From NCBI GenBank assembly GCA_961205875.1, contig OY540811.1, forward strand, positions 22,437,248-22,501,247: a stretch of DNA of 64,000 bases, in the 5' to 3' direction. The translations under genes were made by a program, and so were the position numbers. The stretch comes from Sialis fuliginosa (Eukaryota > Arthropoda > Insecta > Megaloptera > Sialidae). Below the pieces are notes generated by a model. It saw only the letters and a list, made by a program, of their open reading frames with translations, did no database searches and had not been told where the DNA came from. Each line of letters starts with the position of its first letter. Within the stretch, counting starts at the first letter, position 1. Of this stretch, positions 13,531 to 28,400 are shown piece after piece.

Positions 13531-13991
13531 CAGTGGCTTAACTATAGAAATGGGGCCCAAGACAATTTCTCAGAAGATGGCCCTTACCAGGGATTTTTTT
13601 TACATTATTCCCCCCCCCCCCTGCAATAATATTTATTGCTTAGAATTTTGAAGAGATGTACCTATTCGAGGTAAAAAAGTGATTTATGTAAAACATTTTA
13701 TTCTGATGCTACAAACCTAAAATGAAAAACAGTCAATAACACCGCAAATTTTCAAGTTTTCGAGATTTTGATATTCAATTTTAGAATTTTATACACCTCA
13801 CTTTTGCATCAGCAAACATGTGAATAATTTTTTCACTAAAAACTTTTTTTTGATCGTTTCGATTCTAAAAAAAAATCAACACAGCAAATAAAACAAAAAA
13901 CGTTTTTTTTCGTTCACCACTTTTGGGGGGCCCCTGATGCTTGGGGCCCGGGACAATCCAACCGGCCAAACTGGCGGTAGTTACGCCACTG
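13531..13991. mobile_element. hAT-like non-autonomous element
   Basis: 461 bp with ends CAGTGGCTTAACTA and TAGTTACGCCACTG. Flanks share the imperfect direct repeat GTGTTA(T/A). CAG...CTG ends and a target duplication of about 7-8 bp point to hAT. The interior has GGGGCCC-type blocks near both ends and a poly-C run at 13612-13621. No transposase. Confidence 0.75.
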
Positions 13992-16421
13992 GTGTTAAGT
14001 AATATGTTTCTTCAGATGATCTGATTTTTAAATATTTTATTCATGTGGGATATGGAGGAATATAATTTTTACGTTTTGAGTGAAAAAAAGGGATTAATGA
14101 AAAACACAAGTATTTATTGTACAAATATGGAATTTATTCACCATCATAATTTCAATTTACAATTTCACAATATAGCTAGATAACTACAGCAGTTTAGAAA
14201 AAATAAAAACTTAAAATAAAGATATGATAATGGCACAGATTCAAACTGTTTGGTTTGAATCTATGACTATATTTAACTCCATTTTACATTCACAATTTTC
14301 GTCACAGATTGTGCACTTATTTTTTGATATGATAATGAAATGAGATTAACACTAACTAATAGAAACAATTATGAATACACTGAAATGCGGTTAAGATATT
14401 CAGTCTCAATTTAAAATGTATTATAAAATGAGAGAGCTATTATATTTTATAATTAATAGAAAACATTAATTGCACATTTTATAAAAATCTGTAAAAAATT
14501 ATATATTAGTTGGGATGTTAAAATTATAAAATTGATAAAAATATAAAAAAATATCTTTGACCACTATAATCTACACAGAAACAAAATATGTATATATATA
14601 TATTTATAAAAATTAACACGACTGTTAAAATAATCTCACAGATATGTTTCTAATTTACAATTACAATGTATTAATTAATTATAATACAATTTAGAATATG
14701 AATAGTGTAAACGATATATTTAATATTCATGTAGTATAAATGTTTGTGATGAAATGTATAAGACTGCAACTAAAAAAAATAAATGTCTATCCTGTCTGAA
14801 ACACTTAAGTACATACAAATAATCACATATAATAATTAGTCTATTTCTCTCAAACAAATTTTATTTTGATAATACCAAAAATTTTGTTTATTTATAATGC
14901 AAAAAAGTAATATCGTTTACATTTTTCATTTTCTCAATCATTTAAATTAAATAATCGTGATGTAATTAAAGTAACTTTCATGTCAAAATTAATAACGTGC
15001 ATAGATGTAAAATTGTTAACAAGTGTAGAATACATGAGCTATATATATAAAATAAAATTTCAATATATTTTTTGTATGTTTCTAGAGTATTATCTTTAGT
15101 AATAAATTAATAAACTATATAATAAGACTTGGTTTGGAACTATTAGGTTCCTTATGAGGACTTCTTGTGAAGTCAAAATACATGTCGAGTTTTTTTATAG
15201 TTAAGTTGTATTTATTTAGTTTAAGTGACTAAGAAACTATAGTTTCTCAATTTTCCAGTAGTATATATTAAGTACCATAACAAATAAAATTTAAGGATAC
15301 AAATATACATACATACTACACATTTTATTGAATAATGTCTTATATAAATTAGCTCATATATTTGTGTATACAAATTCAAAAATAACATAATTCTTCTGGT
15401 AAAATTTAGTACCTTGAATACAATAATAAATCGAGATAAACTGTGTATTGATCTTTTATTGACTATTTAATATAATTTTCAGTCTGTTATACAATTAGTG
15501 CATAACAAATCTTTATCTTACAAAATGAAAAAAGTAAATTTACAGTATCTGAATAAAAACACAGTAATAAAATTATTAACATAGGCTATCTCCTTAAATT
15601 ATATACAATGATTTGTTCTGATGATAATTAGATTTCAATAATTGCATTAATTGATAACACTATATAACAGTAACCAATATCAACATTATACCAATGAGCA
15701 TTGCGACTCAAATGTAGTATAGAAAACAACAAAAGAATAGCATGTAAATGAAAATCATAGGTTGATCCGTAGTAATTATACTAAAATTATTTTTATATTA
15801 GACATGAAACAGGACCATCTTTATAAATTTTGAATAATTTTTTTAATAAAATATCCTTTAGTTTATTTCTATACTCTGAGGCAATTCATTTATACAATTT
15901 TAATTTATATATTTGCTTATATTTTCCATCACGTGAAAATTTATTTATTATCTATAAATATAAAATAATTTTTTATATAATGATATATCAACATTGGCGC
16001 TAAGGCTACACTACAGTTTCGAATATTTTATAATAAAATAATCCAATGTCGTCACTATACTTTCACAATCGGAGATATAACTTACGATTACAAGCACCAC
16101 ACAACATTTAACAAAACAAAAATTAAAATCTAATTATCGTATCTTACAAATACACATCGTTTACGATTACCCAAACTAGGCACGCTGTCATTAACACACA
16201 CGCAATTTAAATCAAGACTTATTTAGCATAGCTGTTTCAAGAATAAATTTATGATTACATTTATTGATTACATAATTCACTAATTGTCTATTACTTACAT
16301 GTAACTATACATTGTCACTTGTTGGCAGTTGACAGTTACAGAGACCGATCAGGCTTCGTCAAACAAGCCGAGTGCGTAGATTGCGTTTATTATCTCAACA
16401 CAACCTATCGATGGGTGAAGA
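13992..16421 (-). other. Sequence downstream of the Lar stop; probable 3' UTR
   Basis: Very AT-rich with no credible coding exon on either strand. Many AATAAA-type hexamers read on the minus strand (for example opposite 16260-16265 and near 15453), so the polyadenylation site cannot be chosen. How much belongs to the 3' UTR is unknown. Confidence 0.4.
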
Positions 16422-16490
16422 TCAGTTAGAGTAATGGTCAAATGAATTTAAATATTCCAAAGCTGCATTATAACAAAACTGATATTGTTC
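16422..16490 (-). CDS. Lar: Lar last coding exon and stop
   Basis: Encodes [20 protein letters not shown] then SN and TGA at 16422-16424, after the acceptor TTTTATAG. Only 22 residues, too short to be found by ORF length alone. Drosophila Lar ends with a nearly identical ALEYLGSFDNYTN-type tail, so this fixes the true C-terminus. Confidence 0.96.
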   Translation of the reverse strand, partial: EQYQFCYNAALEYLNSFDHYSN

Positions 16491-19400
16491 CTATAAAACA
16501 AGAAAACAAATATTAATATTCTTGTGGACAAATAAAACTATTATAAAAATCAATATTACCTCAGTTTGAACCATAGCTGGACGTTGTGTACGTAAAATAC
16601 GTACAGTCTGGAAAACATCAACCACAGCTTCATACTGCATTCTCTCCAACACGATACTCAAAGTTATAAATACACCAGTTCGACCAACACCAGCACTAAA
16701 ACAATAAAACATTATTATTAGTATATTAGCTAAAATAACATGTATTCGTTAATAAATTAATAAATTACCTGCAATGAACCGTAATCGGACCATCTTGTCC
16801 GAACTGTTCTTTAGTTTTATGGACTTGTCCGATGAAATCAATGAACCCATCACCAGATTTGGGTACACCTTGTTCCGGCCAGTCTATAAACTGAAACTGT
16901 CGTACTGTTCTTGACGACCCGTCTCTTGCATCAGTAACTTTGAACTCTCTTAAGATGTACTGTGGCATATTGTATTCTGCGATTGGATCAACCACAAAAC
17001 AGTTGTATCGCACAGATCGCTCGCTAGGCCAATACTGATGACATTTTTCACGACCCATTTCCTTGAGTTTTGTGAGCATCACAACAATAGTCGAGTTGTG
17101 TTCCCACAACATTCTCCAAAAATCATGAGCAGTATCTGCCAGAGGACCTTGTGTTGCTATGTAAGCATTACGGTATCGGTAACCATCTACAAAACTTGCA
17201 TTAATATAATCCGAGCCTTCAACCTGAAAAATACAAAATGTTTTTATTTACACGTTATCAATATAGGTAAATATTAATATGTAACATAAACTCAAAGTTA
17301 AATAAAATATCTATTTACATACCCCACGAACTGGAGACAAACAGACCCTGGTACTTTCCAAAGGAAGAATATGAACCAATCTATTTTTATGTTTATTACA
17401 AGGTAAATTAGCACTGATAAATCTGTTTGAATCATTTGTGATGGGTTTCATGTTAGATAATTTTTTAAACTCATGTGCCATTCCAGTCATGTTTTCATTC
17501 ATGCGACGTAACTTCTCAATATGAGCATGTAGACTTCTTGCAGGAACTTCTGTATTTCCACATGTAATCGCTTCCAAAAGTGCATCATGAATGAAAATAT
17601 ACTGATCTTCTGTTTGTACCATGTAATTACGCTGGGCTCTCAAACAAGTGACATGTCCATAAATATCAACAGTTCGTTCATGTCGCATTCGTTCGAGCAT
17701 AGAATCAATAACAATAAAGCATCCGGTACGGCCGACACCAGCTGAACAATGTACAACTATGGGGCCTGCAGATCCATCCTGTGGATTTAGACTACGTACA
17801 CGCCTTACAAATTGTAAGAAAGGAGCTGGATGATCAGGAACACCATGGTCAGGCCAAGCTGTGAATTGTAATTGTTTTATTTCGCGTCTGTCAAGTGAAC
17901 CTTGTTTTTGAATTTGGAAAGTGCGAATACAATAGGTAGCTAATTCTTGAACATCGATAACTGTAACTGTTATTATGCCATAAGTATCAGAGCCTCGTCC
18001 TGCAGGCCAATATTGATCACATTTTATACGCGTTCTCTCCTCTAGCTTAGTCATCATGACTATAGTTGCTGTGCGTAAATCCCAACACATTCTCCAAAAA
18101 TCACCCAAAGTCTCTTGTAAAGGTCCTTGCGTTGCCACATATGCATTATGTTTTCTATATCCATCACAGTAATTTGCATTAATATAATCTCCTCCGAGAA
18201 TACCATCTAATGGTTGTAAAATAACACGACTGTGATCGTACGCTATAACATTTGCATATCTATTTTTCGGTTTATTTACTTCCATACTTGAATGATCCCA
18301 AGTAAACTGTTGACCAGGTTCTATACTTTCATACTCTTGAGAAAATTTCAAATTATCATTGGCTTTAAGTCGTTCTATATGATTTGCAAGTTCAGATATG
18401 GGAATAGGAGGATGAGACATCATGGCAGGTGTTTGGAAATTCAGTCTTCGCATTTCAACAGGATCAGTTGGATCAGTAGAACCGTGATCTCCTGCACCTA
18501 AATCGGCTGCCATCAGAGGTCTAGTTACAGCAGGTCCATCAGAAGCTTTACAAGGGCGTCTACGTTTCTTTATGACATACAACAATACAAGTATGCCTGA
18601 CAGACAAGCTGCAGCAATTATAGGTCCAATTATCCAAACCATTCCAGCTTCTTCTGTGTTTCTATTAACTGAAACATCTGATTCAACCGGTACGTTAGGG
18701 TTAGGTCTGCGTGGTGGATCACCAGGTGGAACTTCACGCATATCTAATGCTAGGTATTCTGAGAATGGGCTACTTGTGTACAAATGTTTTTGTGGGGTAT
18801 CTACAACAGCTCTTACAAATATTCTATACCGTTTTCCACGTTCTAATTTTCTATTTACAAAACCATCATGCGTTCCTCCGCTACCTATAATTATAAAAAT
18901 ATCAAAAAGTTAATAAAATAAAAAATCATCCTTAAGCAATGCATATAGATACATACCTAGATGAAATGTATAAGGGATATTTCGTTGTGGAAATTTGGCG
19001 GCAATATATGGAGCGTTTTCCCGTTCTGCTTTTTGTCCTTTATTTGCAATCATATCTTCAGTTAAAAATTGATCAGGATGTTTGTGCGCTGTTGCTTTGT
19101 CTTCAGGAACAACAATTAGATAATAATGACTAATCGGACCATATTCTTCTGATGCTTGTGGTAAAATAACTTGTATTTCCTCTCCATGTGCAACACCGTA
19201 AAAATCTGGTTTTACCATAGGTTGTGGAGCAGCCATTTGAGTTGTGACAGTTATTTTTGTAGGTGGACGATAAATATAATCAGGAGGTATTGCACTAACA
19301 TTAACGTTGTAGGTTGTAAATGGTGATAATTCATTTATTGTATATGAAGTAACATCAGGTTTTAATAAAATTTCTTTTCTTGGTACAATTTGAGTTTGAG

Positions 19401-22400
19401 TAATTCCTTGTGAATCAACAAATTCCTTTACTGCATCAAATGATATTTTATAGTTTACCGGTGTTAATCTAATAGGAGGTGACCATGAAAGAGTCATTGA
19501 ATGAGTACTAACATCATGAGCGTTTAATTTTAGTGGTACATCTTCTGGTTTTACTTTAACAGTCACTTTTTCAGACAGTCGCCCTAACCCTGCCTTGGTT
19601 CTAGCTGCAACTGCTATTGCATATTGTGCATATTTTTCTAAATTCACTAAATCTGCAGATTCAGTCAAACCTACTATTTTATGCTGCCATTGATCTAAGT
19701 CTTCAACAGCAGTCATCGTATAAAAAATTTGGTAACCTATTAATTTAGCACGGGATGGAACTGCTTCCCAAAATACTTCTACACTAGATTCTGATGTAGC
19801 TACGGCATTGACTGACATTGGAGCTCGACCAATATCTCGTTCTGTGTGAATTAAGATCTACAATAGAAATATTTTTATCGATTAATATGTTTATTTAAAT
19901 TTCAATAACCATTTTATTTACCTTTTCACTAAACGGTCCAGCCCCTTGAGATGTGTGAGCTCGAACATGAAACACATAATCTGTGTTTTCTTCCAAATTA
20001 CCAAATACAGCTTTTGTCTGTGTTGTATTCCTATCCATTATAGTAGTATGATCATGAGCTTTATGGAACTGTACATCATAACGAACAACTTGACCATTAC
20101 GGTGTTCTCTTGTTGGTTGATCCCAGGTAATACAAACTACATCAGGAGTTTGGAAATGATAACTAATATTTGATGGTGGTCCTGTAGGCCGGCCTTCCGG
20201 TGTTTGTAAATATTTTATATTCTCTTGACCAACTCCCATATGATTTAAACCAGCTATACGGAATTCATATTCAACGCCTCTCTCAAGTTCATTTATACGA
20301 TGGCTTGTTTGAGTACTTTTCAGATGTTCTTCTCGTAAGGGTTGATCTTTCAAACCAAATCTCAATCGATATCCAGTCAGTTCTCCATATGTTTGGGATG
20401 GTCTGCTCCATTCTAATTCTATTGATACTGTTGGTTCACGCTCTAGTATCCTTTAAATTAATATTAAATTAAAGTTAAGCAGGAAAATTTATATTTAATA
20501 ACTATAAATTCTATGTAAGTCAATGTAGTATCAATACATAATTTTTAAAATGTATTTAACAAATAAAATATTAATAGAAACATACTTTAATGTTACTTGT
20601 GGCCTATTTGGTACACCCCCTGGAGTTTTTATTGTAACAGGTGAACTTCTGTCCCCATCACCTTTTCTTGTAAGAGCTGCTACTTGTACAGAGTATTTAG
20701 TATCAGGTTGTAAGCCAGTCACATTCATTTCTAAAGCTGCTCCATCTAATACATCAAGTCGTAGAGGTTCATTAAGTAAACTTTTACCCTAAAATTCAAA
20801 AGTATTAACAAATATTTTAATTTTTCCATAAAATAAAATTCTAAAAACTAAATGGATGTTATCACATGGTTTAACAATTAATAAATAGTCTTATAAAAAT
20901 TACCTCTTCTTTTGTTTCTTGCACGTGCACATGGTACCCTCGAATGACACCGTTCCGATCTTTCGCAAGTGGCGGTTTCCAAGTAACACGAATACTAGTC
21001 GAGTTAATAGCAAAAATACGTACATCTTGTGGGTCTCCAGGCACTGTTATCATACAAGTTACAATTAGTTTACTGTTATCAAGGAATTGTGAGAAAACAA
21101 AACTTTTTTTTAAATTCTTTATAAAAATTTAAAAAAATATGTAAAATTTAATTTAGAAAGAAATTTGTTAATGAAAAATCTAATAAAATCACTTATATTT
21201 TGAAATTAATTTTGAAAATAAATATTATGGTAATACAAAAGAACTGATAATTAAATTTTTTATTTAATGTTAGAATATAAGTGAATTTAAGAAAGTTATC
21301 TGGTTGGTAACTAAATTTCCAGATATACTTAAACATGCAAAAATATATTTTTTATTCTATTCAGTAGCGAAGTTAAGGAACCAAATTTACCCTCTTATAA
21401 ACATTTGAATACCAACACACACACATATTGGGTTACGTTGCGACATTATTTAGGTAGTTACCTGTCTCCTAATGTCATTTTTGGAACATACAAATAACTA
21501 ATATAAATAATAATTCTAATTATTTAAGAATTTTTAATCAATCCTTTGGCAGCGTAATAAATTAAATATATAAAAACCCTTTTGAGCTGCATTAAAAATA
21601 TTTAAAATTGTTCAGAACATTTAAATCTATAAATTATAAAATAAATTTTAAAGATATTATGAAAAAAATACAAGCAGTTCATAGAAAAAGAAGATCTAAC
21701 AATCAAATACTATAAAACCACTACTTGCACACCACAATAAGTCATATACTCACTCCTTGGTGCTGTCGGGAGTTGGACAATAGAGCAGAGCAAAAAAAGT
21801 CAAGAGAAAAAATGTATTTGCATGGTGCAAAATACTAATATAAAATATATCAGTTTTTATTTAAGGATTCATCATATCAGCACAAAATATAAATATATGT
21901 TAATAGGTATGTGATTTTAAATATTATGAAATAATTTAACAACTGTATTTACAATAAAAATGGCAAATTAATTAATTTTCAGTTAATATAATTTTACAAA
22001 ATAAAAAAATTGAGTATTAGTTTTATTTCATTTTAAAAATAACTTATATTTTATTAATTTTATATTTAAAAAAAACAAAATTAATATAAGATAAATACAA
22101 AATTTATAGTTAATGGGCTATAATGATGAATCCAGATATAATTATAACAATTGTGATCATAGAAATGGAAATGCAGTATTAAATTTTAGTTTTATTATTT
22201 TTTTCTGAAAAACAAATATACTTTTTTATAAAACATTTCGGTTCTATGTTCACATTATATTTATTATTAATCCAAAAATGTGCTGCTATAAAAAATAGAA
22301 AATCTGTAGAAAATATTGCATCCTCCGCTACAAAAATGCTTGAAGGAAGTTAGTGTACACTAAAAAAATTATGTGGAAAAATTGTTAAAATTGCACACTT

Positions 22401-25400
22401 ATACTGACGTAAGAATATGAAGAAAATAACGAAAAATTCTGATGGAGGGTACAAAAATGAAAAAAAAATGGGTACTGGAAATTGTGTAAATACCAAATAT
22501 ATTATATTAAAATTGTGTATTAGTGTAAAAAATCACACACAAAAAATCCTTTTTGTTAAAAAAATACATTTTGTTTTATAAAATCACGCATTCATACAAT
22601 CCTTAAAGTGATGTAAAAAATAAAATTGAAATGCAAAGAACAAAATAAAATAAACAAAAATTTTTACAAATACCAAAATATAAATATATACCTTCTAGAG
22701 CATGTTGAAATATTTTTCACTGTTGTTTTAGTAATACAAAATAATATTATACCCAGTTGATTGAATTGTTAAACAAAAAAATTATTAACAAAATAAAAAC
22801 TATCTATGATTAATGAAAGTATTGGTATTCAAATGTGATACATCTATAATTATATGAATAGATGATTAATGCAGAATATTAATAAATATTTAAGTACTGT
22901 TATACATATTTATAACTATATTCCGCATCGATCTCTTGTTGATAAGGTGAGGCATATTTTTACCACTTTATATCACAATATTCAAATGTTTGAAGTTATA
23001 ATATATATAAAAAGATAATCCATCAATTAACATGAATTGAATTATATAGGTATTTATTATATTTGAATAAAAATAAATACGAAAGTTACTGATTAACAAA
23101 TACATATCCTCACCTTAAGAATGGATTAATCAATTGAAGGGTTATTAAAGAAGTTGAATATTGTGATTTAATCGTGAAATATTAATGTTATTTTTAATCA
23201 AACTCCCACACGTTCACTCACACACACAAATACAATAAAATAATATGGTGCAGTGTTACTTCACAAAGTGATTAGTTAATTAAAATGTGCCATAAAGTGC
23301 ATATGTTAGCCTACTGTGAATTTTGTGCTGCCTAAGAGTAGATTATAACTAGGGACTGTTTGGTATACAAGGAATCATATGTGTAACTGCAATTTGTTTT
23401 AATAAATTTATGTTGTGTCTGATACATTAATACAATTTTGTTCACTTATTTTAAATTTTAAATTCATGTGAAATTGACTTCATAAAGCCTACAGTATATA
23501 TTCAGATTTTGTAAAAAAAAATTTTGACCCACTTAAATATGTATATACTCATTTTTTTTCTCACTCATTGCATTTACTCAAGTAATTATTTAAACTAGTT
23601 AAAGCAGCCATAAACAGTTTATATTATTTGAATTTAATGAACAATGTAGCAGGATGTGCAGTACTGTGCAGGTAGTGCTTGGCAAGAAACCTAAATAAAG
23701 ACAAATTCAAGAAAAAAACCCTGTACTAATGTTTCCAATTTCCTAAAAATTTTCAATCAGAGCAGAAAATTGCATTTCCAGAGAATTCTTGAAATTTCCC
23801 CCAATTTTTTTTAATTCTCAGTATCTAACTATAATATACATATATTTATACCAATATTTATATTTTATGAAATTAAGACACCCCTATTCCCCTCACCCAT
23901 CATCAGTAATTTCTGTTCAGAATTGTTTTGATTATGCATGTACACTATTACGTTTTACAATAGCATGCCATGAGATTCAGTAGTGCAACTATTGCGCTGC
24001 TAAAAGTCGCTTGTGTGTAAGGGGTCTAAGATAGGTAAAATAATTATTTCAAGATTTTATGTATGTATTTTAAATCCCTCCCATTTTCCCTCCAAGTACA
24101 GAATACTATATATATATAATTGAGCCTACTGATAAGAATTACACATGTATGTATACCTATCGTAAAATTTCATTTAACTTGGTTCTTTGATTTAATTTGA
24201 TAATATTACAACATTGTGTGGTTTCCTTTTTTATAAGCATTTATTTAAGATAGTATGGAAAAAAATTATATTACAAGAAATCATCTTTAATCTGTTCTTT
24301 TTTCTAACTTTTAACCCCCTAAATTCATGAAAATGTACAGAATGGAATGAATTATTACAATTAATTAAATACAAGTTAAATACTATTACATAAACTTAAA
24401 AAAAATAATTAAACCTATTAAAATTATTTTTAAATCATTAAGATCATTTTCCCTTCTTTTATCAGAGTCCACCTGCACCTCCACCGCATATTAAAAATGT
24501 ACATTGCAAAATGTACTGCATTTTTTTAATTTAGAAACAGGAGTTCAAATCCAAACCAAACAAAAATAATACATGTCGGTTAATAGATTGAAAAAAATTC
24601 TTATTTGAATTATTTTAAATGTATAAAATTTGAGTCATTTTAACTGCTTTTAAGAATTACAAAATGAACAAAATTACTTTATTATATCATATACAAACAT
24701 TATATTTATGTTTCCAAATAAAATTTGTAAAACTGCAGTTTTGAAAAATTAAATAAAACCGTTTTTTAAATAGATACTAATAATTTTTTAATTATTAAAG
24801 TAAGAAGAGTTAGTCACAATCTTAAGGGTAAAGGTTTAAGGTTTAGGAATATGGAGAACAAACAAAAATACATGCAATAAAAATGTGATATCTAATATAC
24901 CAAAAACGGTGCACGAACTATTAAAAAAATTCAATGATAGAATAATCAAAACGGTGCCGAGTACGATTTATCAAAAATGGTGCATTTGCAATGCAATGCG
25001 TCAGCGTGTGCCAATATTGTGCTCAAAAAAGCAATCATTAACAGTGAGCAAGTGTAAGATATTAATTGTAGACACAGAATAACAAAAACAAAATACAATT
25101 GACACTAAATTTTGTCATATATTTTACTCATTGTATAAATTATTTAAAACCTCATAAGTTGGTACTCCTGCAAACGCTTTTGTAGACAGAAGAAGAAAAA
25201 CTTGATTAGTATATTATTTTAAAATAGAAACTGTTAGATAAATCACAACATATTTTATGTTAGACCCGCCACCAGCAGAAGAAAAATACAAAAAGTTTCT
25301 GCAAAAAATGCTGAAAAAATATTTACATAGTAGTCAAAAATCTATCACCATGTACATATAAAACAATCTGAATATACAAAAATAAAAAAGTACAAAAATG

Positions 25401-28400
25401 TCTTCGTATCTATAAAATCGCACAATTTTATATATTCAGATTATCTTAAAAAATTCACAATATATATATAGAAAAATACAAAAACACTTCAACATATCTT
25501 ACATTGATATGCCAAAAATATATAAAAAATGTATTCTTTTTCAAAAATCTTTTAAAGTAATAAGGAAATAAAATATGATTTTCAATGAAATGAAATATGA
25601 TAGGTATTAATTTGGATAGGTTAGTAAGTTGTAGAAAATATTTTGTGTTAAGAATATTTATATAATTATATTAATTAATTAAGAACACTGCTTAAAATTT
25701 TTATAACTGAGATATTTTGGAAATAACTGATTTTGATATAAATTACATACAAAAGTTTAATGACGTTTAATTAAAATCAAATTAAAAATAAAAATTGAAA
25801 AAATGAAATTTTTGACAATTTTAATTTTGAGTATTTTTCTTTGCATATCAAGATAGTTTGTTAATAGTTATAATATGCTAATAAAAAATTATTATTTGAT
25901 TGTACCCAATATACCTATAATTAATTTAACATATTTTTTAATATATCTATAGTTCACTGTTAAAATATAAAAGTTCCAAAAAGTAAATAATATAAATAAC
26001 TTATATAACAACTTATACATACATTATTTAACATATTACAACTGTTAACAGAGAAAAGATCATTTTTCCTATAATTATCAGATTGTTGATCTCAAATAAT
26101 ACATAAACTTAGTGATACTGTATCACTAAGTTACAGTAATCAATCAACCAATCTTCCACTTATTAAATTTGATTTACGCCGTGATAACAAATACGTACCG
26201 TCTTCAAGAGTTCGCACTGTGATAGGATATGAAGGGGGCCCATCACCCACTGAAGTACCGGCAAGAACCCAAATGCGATATTCAGTCCATTTTTTAAGTT
26301 CATCCAATATAAATTTTGTTGCATTTAATGTTGTGATTGAAGCCTCACTATCTGAGCGTCCTGCTTCAACAGCTTGTAGTTTGTAGTAAACAATACGGCC
26401 GTTGGACCGCTCAACTGCTGGTGGTTCCCAGGATATTTGAATTGCAGTGGGGCTAATCGCTTCGGCTGTTACATTCCGCGGTGGCGCTCCGGGTACTACA
26501 TGTTTTGGGTTTATTTGTTTAGCAGGTTTCGTAGAGTTAAGTGTATTCAATTTGATTTACAAGGATCGTTTATAATTCATTTAATTATTATCGTTTAGAT
26601 TATGTAACACATTCTGGCCATGATTATATATTAAAACATGTTATTGCAGCGTGTTAATTAATATTATATAATACATATTGTATATAAGAATCTATATATA
26701 CGTGCAAATTGCAAGCCGCAGTGAATGTGTTGATTAATAAACATATAATAAACAGTTTAGTAATAATTGTGTGGATAAATAAATATTGCTAAATTACCAT
26801 ATGATTGTAAAGATAATGTGACGAGAAAAGTGCAATTAGAAAATAAATGAATATCCTTAACTCATCTGAAGCTAATAAACAGATAAATAATTTATTTTAG
26901 AGACACGATATAGTATAACTAGATTATAGATATCGGAGTACCTTCCTGTAAATTTATGAATAGATTTGTTTTGATCATCCTAACCAAAAAAATAAAAAGG
27001 CAAATAAAACACAAATACAGACGGTTTTATATGTAAATATTGCTGTAAACAGTGCAGTGCTGTAAAATAAAATCAATACCCACTGACAAATAAAAAATTA
27101 TTTCAATACGGCATGCGATAGTTATACACACTCGCACACAAAACCACACACATTTTAATCATCTTTTATAAAGGGCACTAGCTGTTTACAATATCTAGCG
27201 CTACTGTCTTCGTTATGTTGAAAACTTATTTTGTTATACAGTGTACTGTATAACAAAATCAAACATTGATTACAATAATAGTATTTTAAATAAATGTTTC
27301 CTGTAAAGTTTCCTACCATACTGTTTTGTGCGAACGGGTATTGGAGGTGTGCTTGCGCCCTCGCCTCTTTGGCTTCTCGCTGCTAGCCACACGTGATATA
27401 AAGTATTCGGGTATAATCCAGTCAGTGTATAGGACTCGGATACTGGAATTCTCCTGTGGTGCTGTTCTTTTGCATATGTGTCATTCCAATAAAGTTCATA
27501 ATCGACTATATTTTCAGATGAATGTTGTGGTCTAGTCCATTGCAATGTGACAGATGTTTCACCAATATCATTTGCCCGGAGACCGTCTGGTTGACTCGGC
27601 ACTCCTGTTAACATTTGTATTTTAATATTGTATTGATATAATATAATACATAATACATACCTTGCTGTGTTTTCACTTGTACAGGAACACTGAGTGGACC
27701 AGGTCCAACAGATGTAAAGGCTTGAACACGAATAGTATAAATAGTATGTGGTGTTAACTCACTAATTGTAGTTAACTGATTGTTATCAACTTTTTGTGAT
27801 TCCCATGAAGCAACAGGTTGTTGAGGATCTGTTGTATAATACACTTTATAACCCTAAAATATATTAATATACATTAAAAAATTGAAATTATATTTTACAT
27901 ATTAAATTATAAAACAGATCTATTCATTTAAAATTTTTTATAAAGTATGAAAATATATTTAACGTTGAGCATATTTACGTACACACACAATTGATTTTTG
28001 TCTATCTTGAAATATGAATTATACCTGTGATCATTTAGTAATTACGTCATATTATATATAATATGATACTAACCATTACTTGTCCATTGGGAGTATCTGG
28101 TTCATCCCATTGAATTACCATCGTACTAGAACTAAGTGGCCGCACCTGAACATTCCTTGGAGCCGTTCCAGGTTCTGTACAAATAACAGTGTTTGTTAAT
28201 AATAAAAATGAACACTTAGAAGAATTTTTTTGCAGTTTTAAATTTTATTTTTGTTAGCAAGTTTTTCACTCGAAAAATGCATTAATAGTATAGCTAATAA
28301 TTATTATTAATATAGCTAACAATAAATGCAACTAGTTATTTTTATGAGTAGAGAAAAATTTACCGGGTGTTCAAAATAAATATTTAAAAATTTTATCTCG

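Larger units (their letters stand above)
21044..26198 (-). other. Large Lar intron (FN4-FN5)
   Basis: 5,155 bp, phase 1. It contains the 9-nt microexon candidate at 21754-21762, a 12-bp perfect hairpin at 26106-26132, two interleaved short inverted repeats at 22943-23168, and three CAAAA(A)CGGTGC-like motifs at 24900-24985. Otherwise AT-rich with no supported exon. Confidence 0.8.

Noticed and set aside
17038-20792. Several plus-strand ORFs opposite Lar exons
   Set aside because: They are reverse-strand shadows of the strongly supported Lar reading frame.
22943-23168. Two inverted-repeat pairs (AAGGTGAGG and ATCACAATATTCAA)
   Set aside because: The pairs interleave rather than nest, so they do not form one hairpin or a simple element.
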